Shown here: positions 34,152 to 41,208 of the stretch, piece by piece
Position numbering within the stretch: position 1 is the stretch's first letter
Layout of the letters: the number at the start of each line of letters is the position of its first letter
Assembly: GCA_938038785.1 (NCBI GenBank)
Contig: CALHTB010000004.1
Location: 1-41,329, forward strand
Reading direction: 5' to 3'
Length of the DNA stretch: 41,329 bases
Source: an uncultured Acidimicrobiales bacterium
GTDB lineage: Bacteria > Actinomycetota > Acidimicrobiia > Acidimicrobiales > SHLQ01
Notes under the pieces: generated by a model
What the model was told of the DNA's origin: nothing
The model's database searches: none
What the model saw: the letters and a program-made list of their open reading frames with translations, nothing else
Translations under genes and position numbers: made by a program

Positions 34152-34628
34152 ATGCACATTCTTGAGGACGGGACGAAACTCCCCGCAATCATGGGCGTCA
34201 ACCATGAGGGCGAACACGGAGACATGGTCGCATCGGTCGCTGGATCCTGGGCTGCGGTGCTGCTGTACCGAGGCGACTGGTGACCATACTGCCGTCAACA
34301 GTTGGTTGACTTCGCAACAAGCGGCGGACCGCTCATCAAGCTCGGCATCAAGGTCGTCGCCGGATCGGTCGACTCGCTCGAGAAGGTTCAAACCCTTCGC
34401 GCAGGCCTTCACGTTGGCTTCCCCATGTGGGGAGAGCTCGACGGCCCAACCGTCTCGGCCGACACCGGTGCGCCCTATCGCGAGAGCGACGGCGTGCTGC
34501 ACGGATCGGGGTGGCTAGTGAACCCCGACGGCGAGATTTCGCAGTCTCTCTATTCCACCGGGCCAATTGGCCGTATGACCGCCATCGACGTCATCCGCAA
34601 AGTGGTCTTCGAAACCCGAAACAATTAG
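34152..34628 (+). CDS. UxxC redoxin (AhpC/TSA, peroxiredoxin-like), putative selenoprotein with in-frame TGA
   Basis: A 158-residue thioredoxin-fold protein when TGA at 34281-34283 is read as selenocysteine (residue 44). The flanking sequence is LLYRGDW-U-PYCRQQL, where the peroxiredoxin-like family has W-C-P-Y-C. Thus the TGA stands exactly at the peroxidatic/redox cysteine, with Cys47 as resolving partner. The frame continues without interruption through VAGSVDSLEKVQTLRAGLHV, FPMWGELDGP, GWLVNPDGEI and a normal C-terminus to TAG. Both halves are needed for the fold, and codon use is the same in both. A SECIS-like hairpin begins ten bases after the TGA. The start has a leaderless -10 box. 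The alternative, two separate short genes or a sequencing error for TGC/TGT, is less likely. No sel genes lie in the window. Confidence 0.8.
34284..34316 (+). promoter_or_regulatory. bacterial SECIS-like hairpin after the in-frame TGA
   Basis: GTCAAC (34294-34299) pairs perfectly with GTTGAC (34305-34310) around a five-base loop AGTTG whose second base is G. A lower stem TGC (34290-34292) with GCA (34314-34316) is possible across a small internal loop. The apical loop lies 17-21 bases downstream of the TGA, within the usual range of bacterial SECIS elements, which also need a G among the first loop bases. The element is inside the coding sequence, as expected in bacteria. Confidence 0.65.
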
Positions 34629-34647
34629 CCGCCGTCCAGCACGGTCT

Positions 34648-36285
34648 TTAGCCTCCGGGGAATTCGACCATAACGGTGGCCGCGCCATCGCCAAAGAACA
34701 CACGCGCATCATCAGCGTGGAGGATAAGCGGCTGATCAGGAAGGGGGCGATCGAGCGCCACCACCTCCCACGGCTCACCCACCTCGGCGTGCATCAGTAG
34801 CGAGCGGTTGGTGGTGAAGATCTGGCGGCCATTCGGAGCAACTCCGGTCCAATCAATGGACCGAAACGCCTCGGCTTCCAATGCCCATTCCCCAGTTGTC
34901 AGGTTCGCCGAGTACACCTCGCCCGCAAACGGTATGACCACGGTGTCCTCGTTGACCGCGATGGGAAACCGGTCTTGATAGATCGGCGTCGAACCAAGAA
35001 CTCCCCCGCTCGACGATCGGATCGAGGTCGTGTTGGGGCTAAACGCCTCGATTCCGGGATGGGCCCCCTGGCGGGTTCCTGCCGGGGCAAAGTCAGCGCA
35101 CCCTGGGGCGTTTTCAAACGAACTCCCTGGCACCAATACTGCAGCACGCGCGCCATCAGAGGTGAGCACTGGGGTTGATGCGGAAGTCCCGACAGTGAAA
35201 ATCCGAATGCTCGGATCGCCCCTGCGCTGCATGTAGATATCGGTTGTTGGCGCGCTTCTCGTCGACAGTTGGAGCAAGCATTGCTGAAGTTCGCTTGCAA
35301 GCAAAGGAAGGCGCAATTGGTCGGGTTCGACCACAACGAGAGACCGGTCATCACATCTCTGGAGACGCAGACCAGGCTGTTCACCGCCCACCCCGATGTT
35401 TCGGAAGGCCGAGGTAAAGCAGCCATCGGCAATTTCAGGATCGACGGCCCAGTCCGACAAGACACGTTCGATCTGCGGGTTGCCACGGCCGGCCGGCAGC
35501 ACTGCTACTGCGGTTAGGTCGCTTCCGTTAAAGCTCGGCGACGCTGCAACACCTTCGATTTCCATTCGTTGAAACCCTGGGTCTTGGGTCCACGCCGACC
35601 CGTCAACCGTGATCAAACGAGTGACATGAATTCGTACGGTCTCGCCAGATTCCCGATCGACAAACCGTTCGAGCAACGAAACGGCTAAACCATCATCAGC
35701 CTCACCCAACGCTTCGTAGAAGTACTGCACGTCAAGCTCGTTCGTCGGCTGAGCGAGCAACTCTGAGGGGAGCCGACCTTCCAGACGAACCCAATCTTTG
35801 CCCGACGACGAGCCAAACAGCACTGGGTTCTCTGACTGTCCGGTGCTCGCCGCAAGAGCGACGTACCCACCGCCGCTCGAAATGATCTCGATCGGGAACA
35901 CCGACATTCCTTGCACATCAACCACCTCGGCTGACTGCGTCGGCCCGCCTTCGGGTATGACCGGCCGGCCACCGGCTTCCAACTCGGTGGTCGTCGTCGA
36001 CGAGGCCGTCGTGCTGGTCGTCGTGGCCGTCTCGGCAATCGTGGTGGTCGTGCCGCGTTGGGAACCGTCAGCGGCTTCATCGGACGCCGGACGCAACACA
36101 AACAACGCTGCGATTACAACAAGCGCCAAGAGCCCTGCGCCCACAAGCGCCGCAATCGGACTCTGCGGACCACCCGAACCCGGCCCGCCGGATTCGCGAA
36201 CAACGTCAGGAATATCGAGGTCCGAACCCGGACCCGTCGACTCGAATTCGACGCGCACTGACGCCGAATCGTGGTTGCGTTGCAT
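34648..36285 (-). CDS. membrane-anchored extracytoplasmic protein with Asp-box-like repeats (paralogue)
   Basis: A 545-residue protein with the same plan as the one at 32530-34071: VRVEFESTGPGSDL at the cytoplasmic N-terminus, a membrane helix (IAALVGAGLLALVVIAALFVL, about 43-63), a long Thr/Ser linker (runs of TTTT and TTST) and an outer domain with SSSGKDWVRL and TVDGSAWTQDPGFQRM. Cysteines such as those in DGCFTSAF and LRLQRCDD may pair. No enzymatic motif is visible. Presence of two paralogues around a selenoprotein gene, and a third protein of similar plan behind the sigma factor at 1.9 kb, suggests a lineage family of outer-face sensors. The ATG at 36285 has AGGGA directly before it. 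Confidence 0.72.
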   Translation of the reverse strand: MQRNHDSASVRVEFESTGPGSDLDIPDVVRESGGPGSGGPQSPIAALVGAGLLALVVIAALFVLRPASDEAADGSQRGTTTTIAETATTTSTTASSTTTTELEAGGRPVIPEGGPTQSAEVVDVQGMSVFPIEIISSGGGYVALAASTGQSENPVLFGSSSGKDWVRLEGRLPSELLAQPTNELDVQYFYEALGEADDGLAVSLLERFVDRESGETVRIHVTRLITVDGSAWTQDPGFQRMEIEGVAASPSFNGSDLTAVAVLPAGRGNPQIERVLSDWAVDPEIADGCFTSAFRNIGVGGEQPGLRLQRCDDRSLVVVEPDQLRLPLLASELQQCLLQLSTRSAPTTDIYMQRRGDPSIRIFTVGTSASTPVLTSDGARAAVLVPGSSFENAPGCADFAPAGTRQGAHPGIEAFSPNTTSIRSSSGGVLGSTPIYQDRFPIAVNEDTVVIPFAGEVYSANLTTGEWALEAEAFRSIDWTGVAPNGRQIFTTNRSLLMHAEVGEPWEVVALDRPLPDQPLILHADDARVFFGDGAATVMVEFPGG

Positions 36286-36359
36286 TCCCTAGTCTCGCTC
36301 ATCGAGCTTCGCAGCAAAAACCTCTTACCGGGAAACCCCGACAATGGGAAGCTGCCGTC

Positions 36360-36365
36360 TACATT
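36360..36365 (+). promoter_or_regulatory. -10 box TACATT upstream of the NUDIX-like gene
   Basis: TACATT lies 37 bases before the GTG at 36403, giving a leader of about 30 bases with AGGATGGGA as ribosome-binding site. An ATG at 36367 is only one base after the box and is unlikely to be the start. Confidence 0.4.
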
Positions 36366-36402
36366 CATGAAGGGCTACGCAGCTGGCCAAAAGGATGGGA
36401 AT

Positions 36403-36939
36403 GTGAGCGACACAACCGACACCCAAGGCAGTTGGCTATCGGACGAAGACATCGTCACGATGCGCGGCAAGATGCCAGTCGTCTACATCAACGCAATACC
36501 GGTGCTCACCGACGACCTCGGGATCGTCACCCACATCGGCCTTCTGTTGCGGCTCGGCGCCGACGGGGCGGTGAACCGCGAAGTTGTCTCCGGTCGAATC
36601 CTCTACGGCGAGCGCGTTCGCGACGCACTGCTACGACACCTCGAAAAGGACCTTGGGCCGCTCGCCCTCCCCCAAATCCCGGCATCACCCCAGCCGTTCA
36701 CCGTTGTCGAGTACTTCCCGAACCCCGACATCACGGGCTTCTACGACCCACGTCAGCACGCGGTCAGCCTTGCCTACGTCGTACCCGTCGACGGCGACTG
36801 CGAACCATCCCAAGACGCCCTCGACCTTGTCTGGCTACGCCCCGATGAAGTCACCAGCCCAACCGTGGCCGCCGAGCTAAGCCCAGGACACGAAAAGCTC
36901 GTCCGCCGAGCTCTGGCCTACGTCGGCAGACTGCCGTAA
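36403..36939 (+). CDS. NUDIX-like hydrolase (DUF4916-type)
   Basis: A 178-residue protein with the beginning and end of a NUDIX-like fold: MPVVYINAIPVLTDDLGIVTHIGLLLR as the first strands, VVSGRILYGERVRDALLRHLEKDLG where the NUDIX helix normally sits, then SLAYVVPVDGDCEPSQDALDLVWLRPDEV. The canonical G-x5-E-x7-R-E-U-x-E-E-x-G-U box is not complete: the glutamates of REUxEE are missing and LLRHLEKDLG stands in their place. This agrees with the actinobacterial DUF4916 group, as I remember it, whose reaction is unclear. GTG at 36403 is favoured by AGGATGGGA a few bases upstream. It is convergent with ilvA across a hairpin. Confidence 0.75.
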   Translation: MSDTTDTQGSWLSDEDIVTMRGKMPVVYINAIPVLTDDLGIVTHIGLLLRLGADGAVNREVVSGRILYGERVRDALLRHLEKDLGPLALPQIPASPQPFTVVEYFPNPDITGFYDPRQHAVSLAYVVPVDGDCEPSQDALDLVWLRPDEVTSPTVAAELSPGHEKLVRRALAYVGRLP

Positions 36940-36957
36940 TCACCGATCTGTGATGAA

Positions 36958-36980
36958 TGGTGGGCCAATACCGCCCACCA
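36958..36980. terminator. bidirectional hairpin between NUDIX-like gene and ilvA
   Basis: TGGTGGGC (36958-36965) and GCCCACCA (36973-36980) form an eight-base-pair GC-rich stem with a seven-base loop. It lies about 20 bases after one stop and 28 bases from the other in a convergent pair. No T run follows, so it may be an I-shaped terminator. Confidence 0.55.
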
Positions 36981-37008
36981 GCAATCAAATTTCACCAAAC
37001 ACGACAAA

Positions 37009-38232
37009 CTACCAGGGGAGCAACTCGGCTCTTAGGCCTTCGGCTTTGAGGGCTTCTAGGACTTGTTCGGCGTGGGCTTCGTCGAGGGTGTCGATACGTA
37101 GCTCGAGGACGGTGCTTCTGGCACCGGTAGATCCGAGGCCGTCGTGGTCTACTTGGACGACGTTTGCCGCGGCGTCCGAGATGATCTTGGACACGAGCGT
37201 TAGCCGTCCCGGCCGGTCGTCGAGCTCGACTCGGATGCGATTCAGGCGTCCTTGGTTTGCCAGGCCTCGAAGAGTCACGACCGCAAGCGTGCGCGGGTCG
37301 ATATTGCCGCCACAAAGGACCAAACCCACCTTCTTGCCAGCAAACACATCGGGGTATTCGATAAGCGCCGCCAACGCGGCAGCGCCAGCGCCCTCGACAA
37401 CGGTCTTCTCGATCTCGAGCAACAGCGCGATCGATTCTTCGATCGCCGCTTCACTTACGACGAGCACCTCTACGTCGTGTTCACCGAGGATTGCCGACGT
37501 CAACTCGCCCGGTGTTGTCACCGCGATGCCATCGGCAATGGTCGAACCACCAACAGCAGTTGATGGACGCGATTCGAGACGGTCGGCCATCGACGGGAAT
37601 CGTTCCGTCTGCACCCCAACCACTTCAACCGGCGTCGAATGCGCCGCGGCTGCAACCGCTAGGCCCGCAGCCAAACCTCCCCCGCCTACCGCCGCGACGA
37701 TCACGTCCAGATCCGGAACCGATTCGAGCAGCTCGAGACCAATCGTCCCCTGACCAGCGATCACCTTCGCGTCATCGAAGGGGTGGATGAACTCGAGGTT
37801 CCGCTCGTCGGCAAGCTCGCGGGCTCGGGCTTCCGACTCCATCACGTCAGCGCCGACAAGCTCGACATTGGCCCCGAGGCCTTGGGTTCGAGCAACCTTC
37901 ACAAACGGCGTGTTCTCGGGCATGACGATCGTGGTCTCGAGCCCCAGGAGCGAGCCGTGGTACGCCACACCCTGGGCATGGTTACCCGCCGACATCGCAA
38001 TGACACCACCACCAGGCTCAACATCGAGTAGACGATTCCGCGCGCCACGGTCCTTAAACGAGCCTGTGTACTGGAGGTTCTCGAACTTCAGATGTACCTC
38101 AGCGCCGACGATCGCCGAGAGCGTCCGGGAATGTGTACATGGCGTATGTTCAACGACATCGGCGATCCGGTCGCGTGCGCTGATGAGATCATCGATCGTG
38201 ACCGACCGAGGGTCAGCCTCCGGCGTAGACAT
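37009..38232 (-). CDS. ilvA: threonine ammonia-lyase with C-terminal ACT domain
   Basis: A 407-residue PLP enzyme. Lys60 in YTGSFKDRGARN binds PLP, GGGGLAAG holds the phosphate, and SAGNHAQGVAYH is the substrate loop. The last ~75 residues (LNRIRVELDDRPGRLTLVSKII ... VLELRIDTLDEAHAEQVL) are one ACT domain, the layout of the single-ACT ~400-residue form seen in many actinobacteria and archaea. It deaminates threonine to 2-oxobutanoate for isoleucine synthesis or catabolism. ATG at 38232 lies six bases after TAGCCT, inside the end of the upstream glycosyltransferase gene, so it can be expressed independently. Confidence 0.93.
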   Translation of the reverse strand: MSTPEADPRSVTIDDLISARDRIADVVEHTPCTHSRTLSAIVGAEVHLKFENLQYTGSFKDRGARNRLLDVEPGGGVIAMSAGNHAQGVAYHGSLLGLETTIVMPENTPFVKVARTQGLGANVELVGADVMESEARARELADERNLEFIHPFDDAKVIAGQGTIGLELLESVPDLDVIVAAVGGGGLAAGLAVAAAAHSTPVEVVGVQTERFPSMADRLESRPSTAVGGSTIADGIAVTTPGELTSAILGEHDVEVLVVSEAAIEESIALLLEIEKTVVEGAGAAALAALIEYPDVFAGKKVGLVLCGGNIDPRTLAVVTLRGLANQGRLNRIRVELDDRPGRLTLVSKIISDAAANVVQVDHDGLGSTGARSTVLELRIDTLDEAHAEQVLEALKAEGLRAELLPW

Positions 38233-38962
38233 CTTCAGAGGCTAGTTGACGATCGACCCGCACTTTGATCCTCACGACGTCCAACAGTGCAGTGAAGTAC
38301 GCACCTGGCCGCACCCGTGAGTCGTCGCGGTGTTCCCACGTAATTGGAACTTCAAGAACGTGATACCCGAGGCCTTGAGCAAGGGCAAGCGCCTCAACGT
38401 CAAAGGCCCAGCCGTTGCTTGTGCAACGGCGAAAGACAGCGTCGCTGGCTTCGCCGCTGAAGATCTTGAAGCCTCGCTGCGTGTCGTGGATACCTGGCAG
38501 AAGCAGATGCTGGATGAACTTGTTGGCCATGCGCCCCAGCATCGAGCGCATACCCGGCTGTTGAATTTCGACGTTCGAACCGTCGATTGCAACCGACCCG
38601 ATAACCACCGCCGGTTCGATTGGCTCCTCAGCGGCTGCGGCCATCAAACGGTCAAACTCACGTACATTCGTCGAGTTGTCCGCATCGAGGAACAATCGAT
38701 GGCGACCGGTGCCGGTCAGCATGCCTTTGCGGACCGCGTGACCCTTGCCGAGATTGCGTTCGGATTGGAGAACGATCAATCGACGAAACTTGTGGGAGTA
38801 ACTCGACGCCACGATGATCGTGTCGTCCTCCGAACCGTCATCAACCACGATGACCTCGTCATTGAGGTCGCGTTCAGCGAGGTACTCGGCGATCGAATCC
38901 AGAGTTTCGCCTATCCGTTCGGCTTCGTTGTAGGCGGGGATGATGATTGAAAGATCGCGCAT
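38213..38962 (-). CDS. family 2 glycosyltransferase (dolichyl-phosphate glucose synthase-like)
   Basis: A 249-residue GT-A enzyme. The N-terminus is the donor-binding LSIIIPAYNEAERIGETL, followed by VIVVDDGSEDDT and the DxD region FLDADNSTN. Further marks are SERNLGKGHAVRKGM, DTQRGFKIF and WAFDVEALALAQGLGYHVLEVPI, the last typical of polyprenyl-phosphate glycosyltransferases of the ALG5/DPM type. It probably charges a polyprenyl phosphate with a sugar for envelope glycans. ATG at 38962 overlaps the stop of the GT87-like gene (TGATG), so both are coupled. The open frame to 39079 is Arg-rich and lies over that gene. It overlaps ilvA by 20 bases. Confidence 0.87.
   Translation of the reverse strand: MRDLSIIIPAYNEAERIGETLDSIAEYLAERDLNDEVIVVDDGSEDDTIIVASSYSHKFRRLIVLQSERNLGKGHAVRKGMLTGTGRHRLFLDADNSTNVREFDRLMAAAAEEPIEPAVVIGSVAIDGSNVEIQQPGMRSMLGRMANKFIQHLLLPGIHDTQRGFKIFSGEASDAVFRRCTSNGWAFDVEALALAQGLGYHVLEVPITWEHRDDSRVRPGAYFTALLDVVRIKVRVDRQLASEDVYAGG
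38239..38244 (-). promoter_or_regulatory. -10 box TAGCCT of ilvA, inside the GT2 gene
   Basis: On the minus strand TAGCCT, six bases (CTGAAG), ATG at 38232. The box is within the last codons of the glycosyltransferase gene, which ends at 38213. Confidence 0.45.
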
Positions 38963-40239
38963 CAGGCGAGCTCCTCGATAGGTCGTGTCAACGAAGCGTC
39001 CGATGACGAACTGACGTGCCAGAGCCATACGGCGAAGGCGCCCATCACCAAAACGGCGAGCGGGGTTGCGCCGAACCAATCGGCAAACAGGTGGGTAAGT
39101 GCGCCCGACCAGATCGCTGCAAACAACCGCGCCGGAACCAGTGTTGATTCGGCGAGGAGTGCGGCGCCTGCGATGAGCAAGAGGCTTGCGTCGTAGAACA
39201 TCGTGTGTGGGCTGATGAGGATGAGACCAATGGCAGCAGCACCCATGCGCTGAGCAAGCGTAAAACGCTCGGGCTGCGACCAGAGGTACATAAGGGCCAT
39301 GACGGCCGCAGCCGCCAGCGATACGCCCGCGACACGAGCGAGAGTCGAGTCAGCCGACCACACAGCCTGCAAGAACCCGAGCGTCGAGATCGAGTTCGCA
39401 GCGTTGACTTCAGCATCGCGATCAACAAATGGACCGACTTGCACCCACCAGGAGGTCAGCCAGCCCATCCCACGGAACACCGCAGTGGCCGCCCAGGTGA
39501 TCGCGATCGTCGCCACAGCCGAAACGACCGCCCGCCAATGCTTCGACAAAAGCACCAACCCCAGCATCGGGATGGCGTACTGCGGACGAAAGATGAGTAG
39601 CCCGATGGCGACACCGGCGACTACCTCACGGTCGTCATGCAGGAAGCGCCAAATCGCGGTGAGGAGAAGGACGGAAAGCGCAGCGTTCTGTCCTCCGCCT
39701 ACTGCGGTGATAAGCGGAAGGAACGTGAAGCTGGCGGCGAGGAGCGGCCACCGCCACCGAGCGACTAGCGGCACCATCGGAATCAGGAGGTAGACGGCCA
39801 ACACAAAGGCAGCGGCCATGAGAATCGTATGCACAAGGTACGCCGCCTGGAAGCCGAGCAAGGCAAGCGGTGCATACGCCATCGCCACGTGCGGTGGGTA
39901 GGCAAAGGCGAGGTAGCCATCAAGTCCGAGATCTTGTTGTGCGGCTTCTTGACGGACAGGGTCGTAGAGAGACTCGATGTCGCCCGACTGCACAATCGAT
40001 CCAGCGGCATAAAAGGCCGCGAAGTCGCCTCCGAGTCGTGCACCTTCAGGGTCAGCTCCCGCAGCGTTTGCGTCTCCAACACCGGCACCGGCAATGGCAG
40101 CGAGAACAACAGCGAGCCCTATGGCCAGGAGCACCGCACGGGACAGCTTGTTGACGAGTTGCTCACCCGCTGAGCCTTCATCTGGGGACGCGTCATTGGC
40201 ATCGGCGCTAACCGCTGCGATTCCCGACGAAGTCTCCAT
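38962..40239 (-). CDS. GT87/DUF2029-type polyprenyl-phosphate-dependent membrane glycosyltransferase
   Basis: A 425-residue membrane protein with about ten helices. The family mark GGDFAAFYAAG follows the first helix, with SLYDPVRQEA and YLAFAYPPHVAMAYAPLALLGF after it, as in actinobacterial alpha-mannosyltransferases that take mannose from polyprenyl-phosphomannose. An interior helical section (VVAGVAIGLLIFRPQYAIPML) and a late SPHTMFYDASLLLIAG stretch are also typical. Its stop overlaps the GT2 gene's start, which fits a pair in which GT2 makes the lipid-linked sugar and this enzyme uses it. The product is unknown but should be outside the membrane. Confidence 0.82.
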   Translation of the reverse strand: METSSGIAAVSADANDASPDEGSAGEQLVNKLSRAVLLAIGLAVVLAAIAGAGVGDANAAGADPEGARLGGDFAAFYAAGSIVQSGDIESLYDPVRQEAAQQDLGLDGYLAFAYPPHVAMAYAPLALLGFQAAYLVHTILMAAAFVLAVYLLIPMVPLVARWRWPLLAASFTFLPLITAVGGGQNAALSVLLLTAIWRFLHDDREVVAGVAIGLLIFRPQYAIPMLGLVLLSKHWRAVVSAVATIAITWAATAVFRGMGWLTSWWVQVGPFVDRDAEVNAANSISTLGFLQAVWSADSTLARVAGVSLAAAAVMALMYLWSQPERFTLAQRMGAAAIGLILISPHTMFYDASLLLIAGAALLAESTLVPARLFAAIWSGALTHLFADWFGATPLAVLVMGAFAVWLWHVSSSSDASLTRPIEELA

Positions 40240-40315
40240 ACGGAATAGATCGGCGTTTTTGGGAATTTTCTGGCAGGCCAGACGGACTATTTGCTGCCAA
40301 AAATAGCTGAATTCT

Positions 40316-41152
40316 CTAGCTGTCGAAGCGTGAAATCAGCTGCCGGGCCCGGTTCACGATCGGAGCGTCGACCATCGTTCCCTCGAAAGAAACGACCCCA
40401 CGGCCATCTTGCTCGGCCTCAGCGGCTGCTGCGACCACACCTCGGGCCCACGCAAGCTCATCATCGGAGGGTGTGAACGCGTCGTTTGCAAGCGCCACCT
40501 GAGACGGATGAACACAGAGCTTTCCCTGGAACCCAAGAGATCGGGCGACGAGCGCTTCTCGCGTGAAGCGTTCTGCGTTTTCGTAGTCCACAACCACCTG
40601 ATCGAGGGCGGGAACACCGGCGAGACGGGCTGCCATCGACACCTGAGACCGGGCGTAGAGCACTTCGGTGTTGGACTCGGTCCGCATGCCACCGATGTCG
40701 GTGATGAAGTCTTCAGCGCCGAAGTACGCAAGGTCCACGCCAGCGCCAATGACTCCGAACGCTTGGTACACACCGGCAACTGATTCGATCCCGGCGCACA
40801 TCACTGCGTCCTCGAGACCGGATTTCTCCATCTCTCGCCGCACATCTTGTACTTCTCGGTGGGTCTCCAACTTGGGGACAACAATGCCATGGGCGCCCGC
40901 ATCCGATGCTGCCCGAACGTCGTCGGCGAAGTGACGTGTGCCGAGCGCGTTCGTGCGCACAAGCAACCTCATCGACTCGAGATCGGTGCTTCCAGGTCGG
41001 GCATCGGCGATCGCCGATCGAGCCTCTGCCTTGCCTGACTCTGGCGTGGCGTCCTCCAGATCGAGCACGCCAATGTCAGCTCCCGCAGCGACGAACTTCG
41101 CTACAAAGTCTGTCCTGCTTGCTGGTCCGAACAACATCGATCGCGATCGCAT
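40316..41152 (-). CDS. HpcH/HpaI-family CoA-ester lyase (CitE-like)
   Basis: A 278-residue TIM-barrel protein of the CitE/malyl-CoA lyase family. Typical residues are RSMLFGPASRTDFVAKFVAAGADIGVLDLEDA at the start (split over two strands), VRTNALGTRHFADD with the substrate Arg, IVVPKLETHREV, CAGIESVAGVYQ with a metal-site Glu, YFGAEDFITDIGG with the metal Asp, and KLCVHPSQVALAN. It cleaves a 3-hydroxyacyl-CoA such as malyl-, citramalyl- or citryl-CoA; which one is not clear. ATG at 41152 lies seven bases after TACCGT; GTG at 41161 would lie on the box. It is divergent from the partial gene at the right end. Confidence 0.87.
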   Translation of the reverse strand: MRSRSMLFGPASRTDFVAKFVAAGADIGVLDLEDATPESGKAEARSAIADARPGSTDLESMRLLVRTNALGTRHFADDVRAASDAGAHGIVVPKLETHREVQDVRREMEKSGLEDAVMCAGIESVAGVYQAFGVIGAGVDLAYFGAEDFITDIGGMRTESNTEVLYARSQVSMAARLAGVPALDQVVVDYENAERFTREALVARSLGFQGKLCVHPSQVALANDAFTPSDDELAWARGVVAAAAEAEQDGRGVVSFEGTMVDAPIVNRARQLISRFDS

Positions 41153-41159
41153 GGTCGCC

Positions 41160-41165
41160 ACGGTA
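41160..41165 (-). promoter_or_regulatory. -10 box TACCGT of the CitE-like gene, leaderless-type
   Basis: On the minus strand TACCGT, seven bases (GGCGACC), ATG at 41152; no ribosome-binding site. Confidence 0.45.
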
Positions 41166-41208
41166 GTTGGTGGCGTTGGTTCGGCCCTGGATGAGGTAAG
41201 ACTGTCGA

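Noticed and set aside
34302..34628. A separate 108-residue gene starting at TTG 34302
   Set aside because: It would begin inside a thioredoxin fold just after the active site, has no ribosome-binding site or -10 box, and its sequence is the direct continuation of the frame from 34152 across the TGA.
35940..36060. Apparent repeat of GTCGTC/GTGGTC units
   Set aside because: On the minus strand this is the Thr-rich linker (ACC/ACG codons) of the membrane-anchored protein, not a tandem DNA repeat with constant unit.
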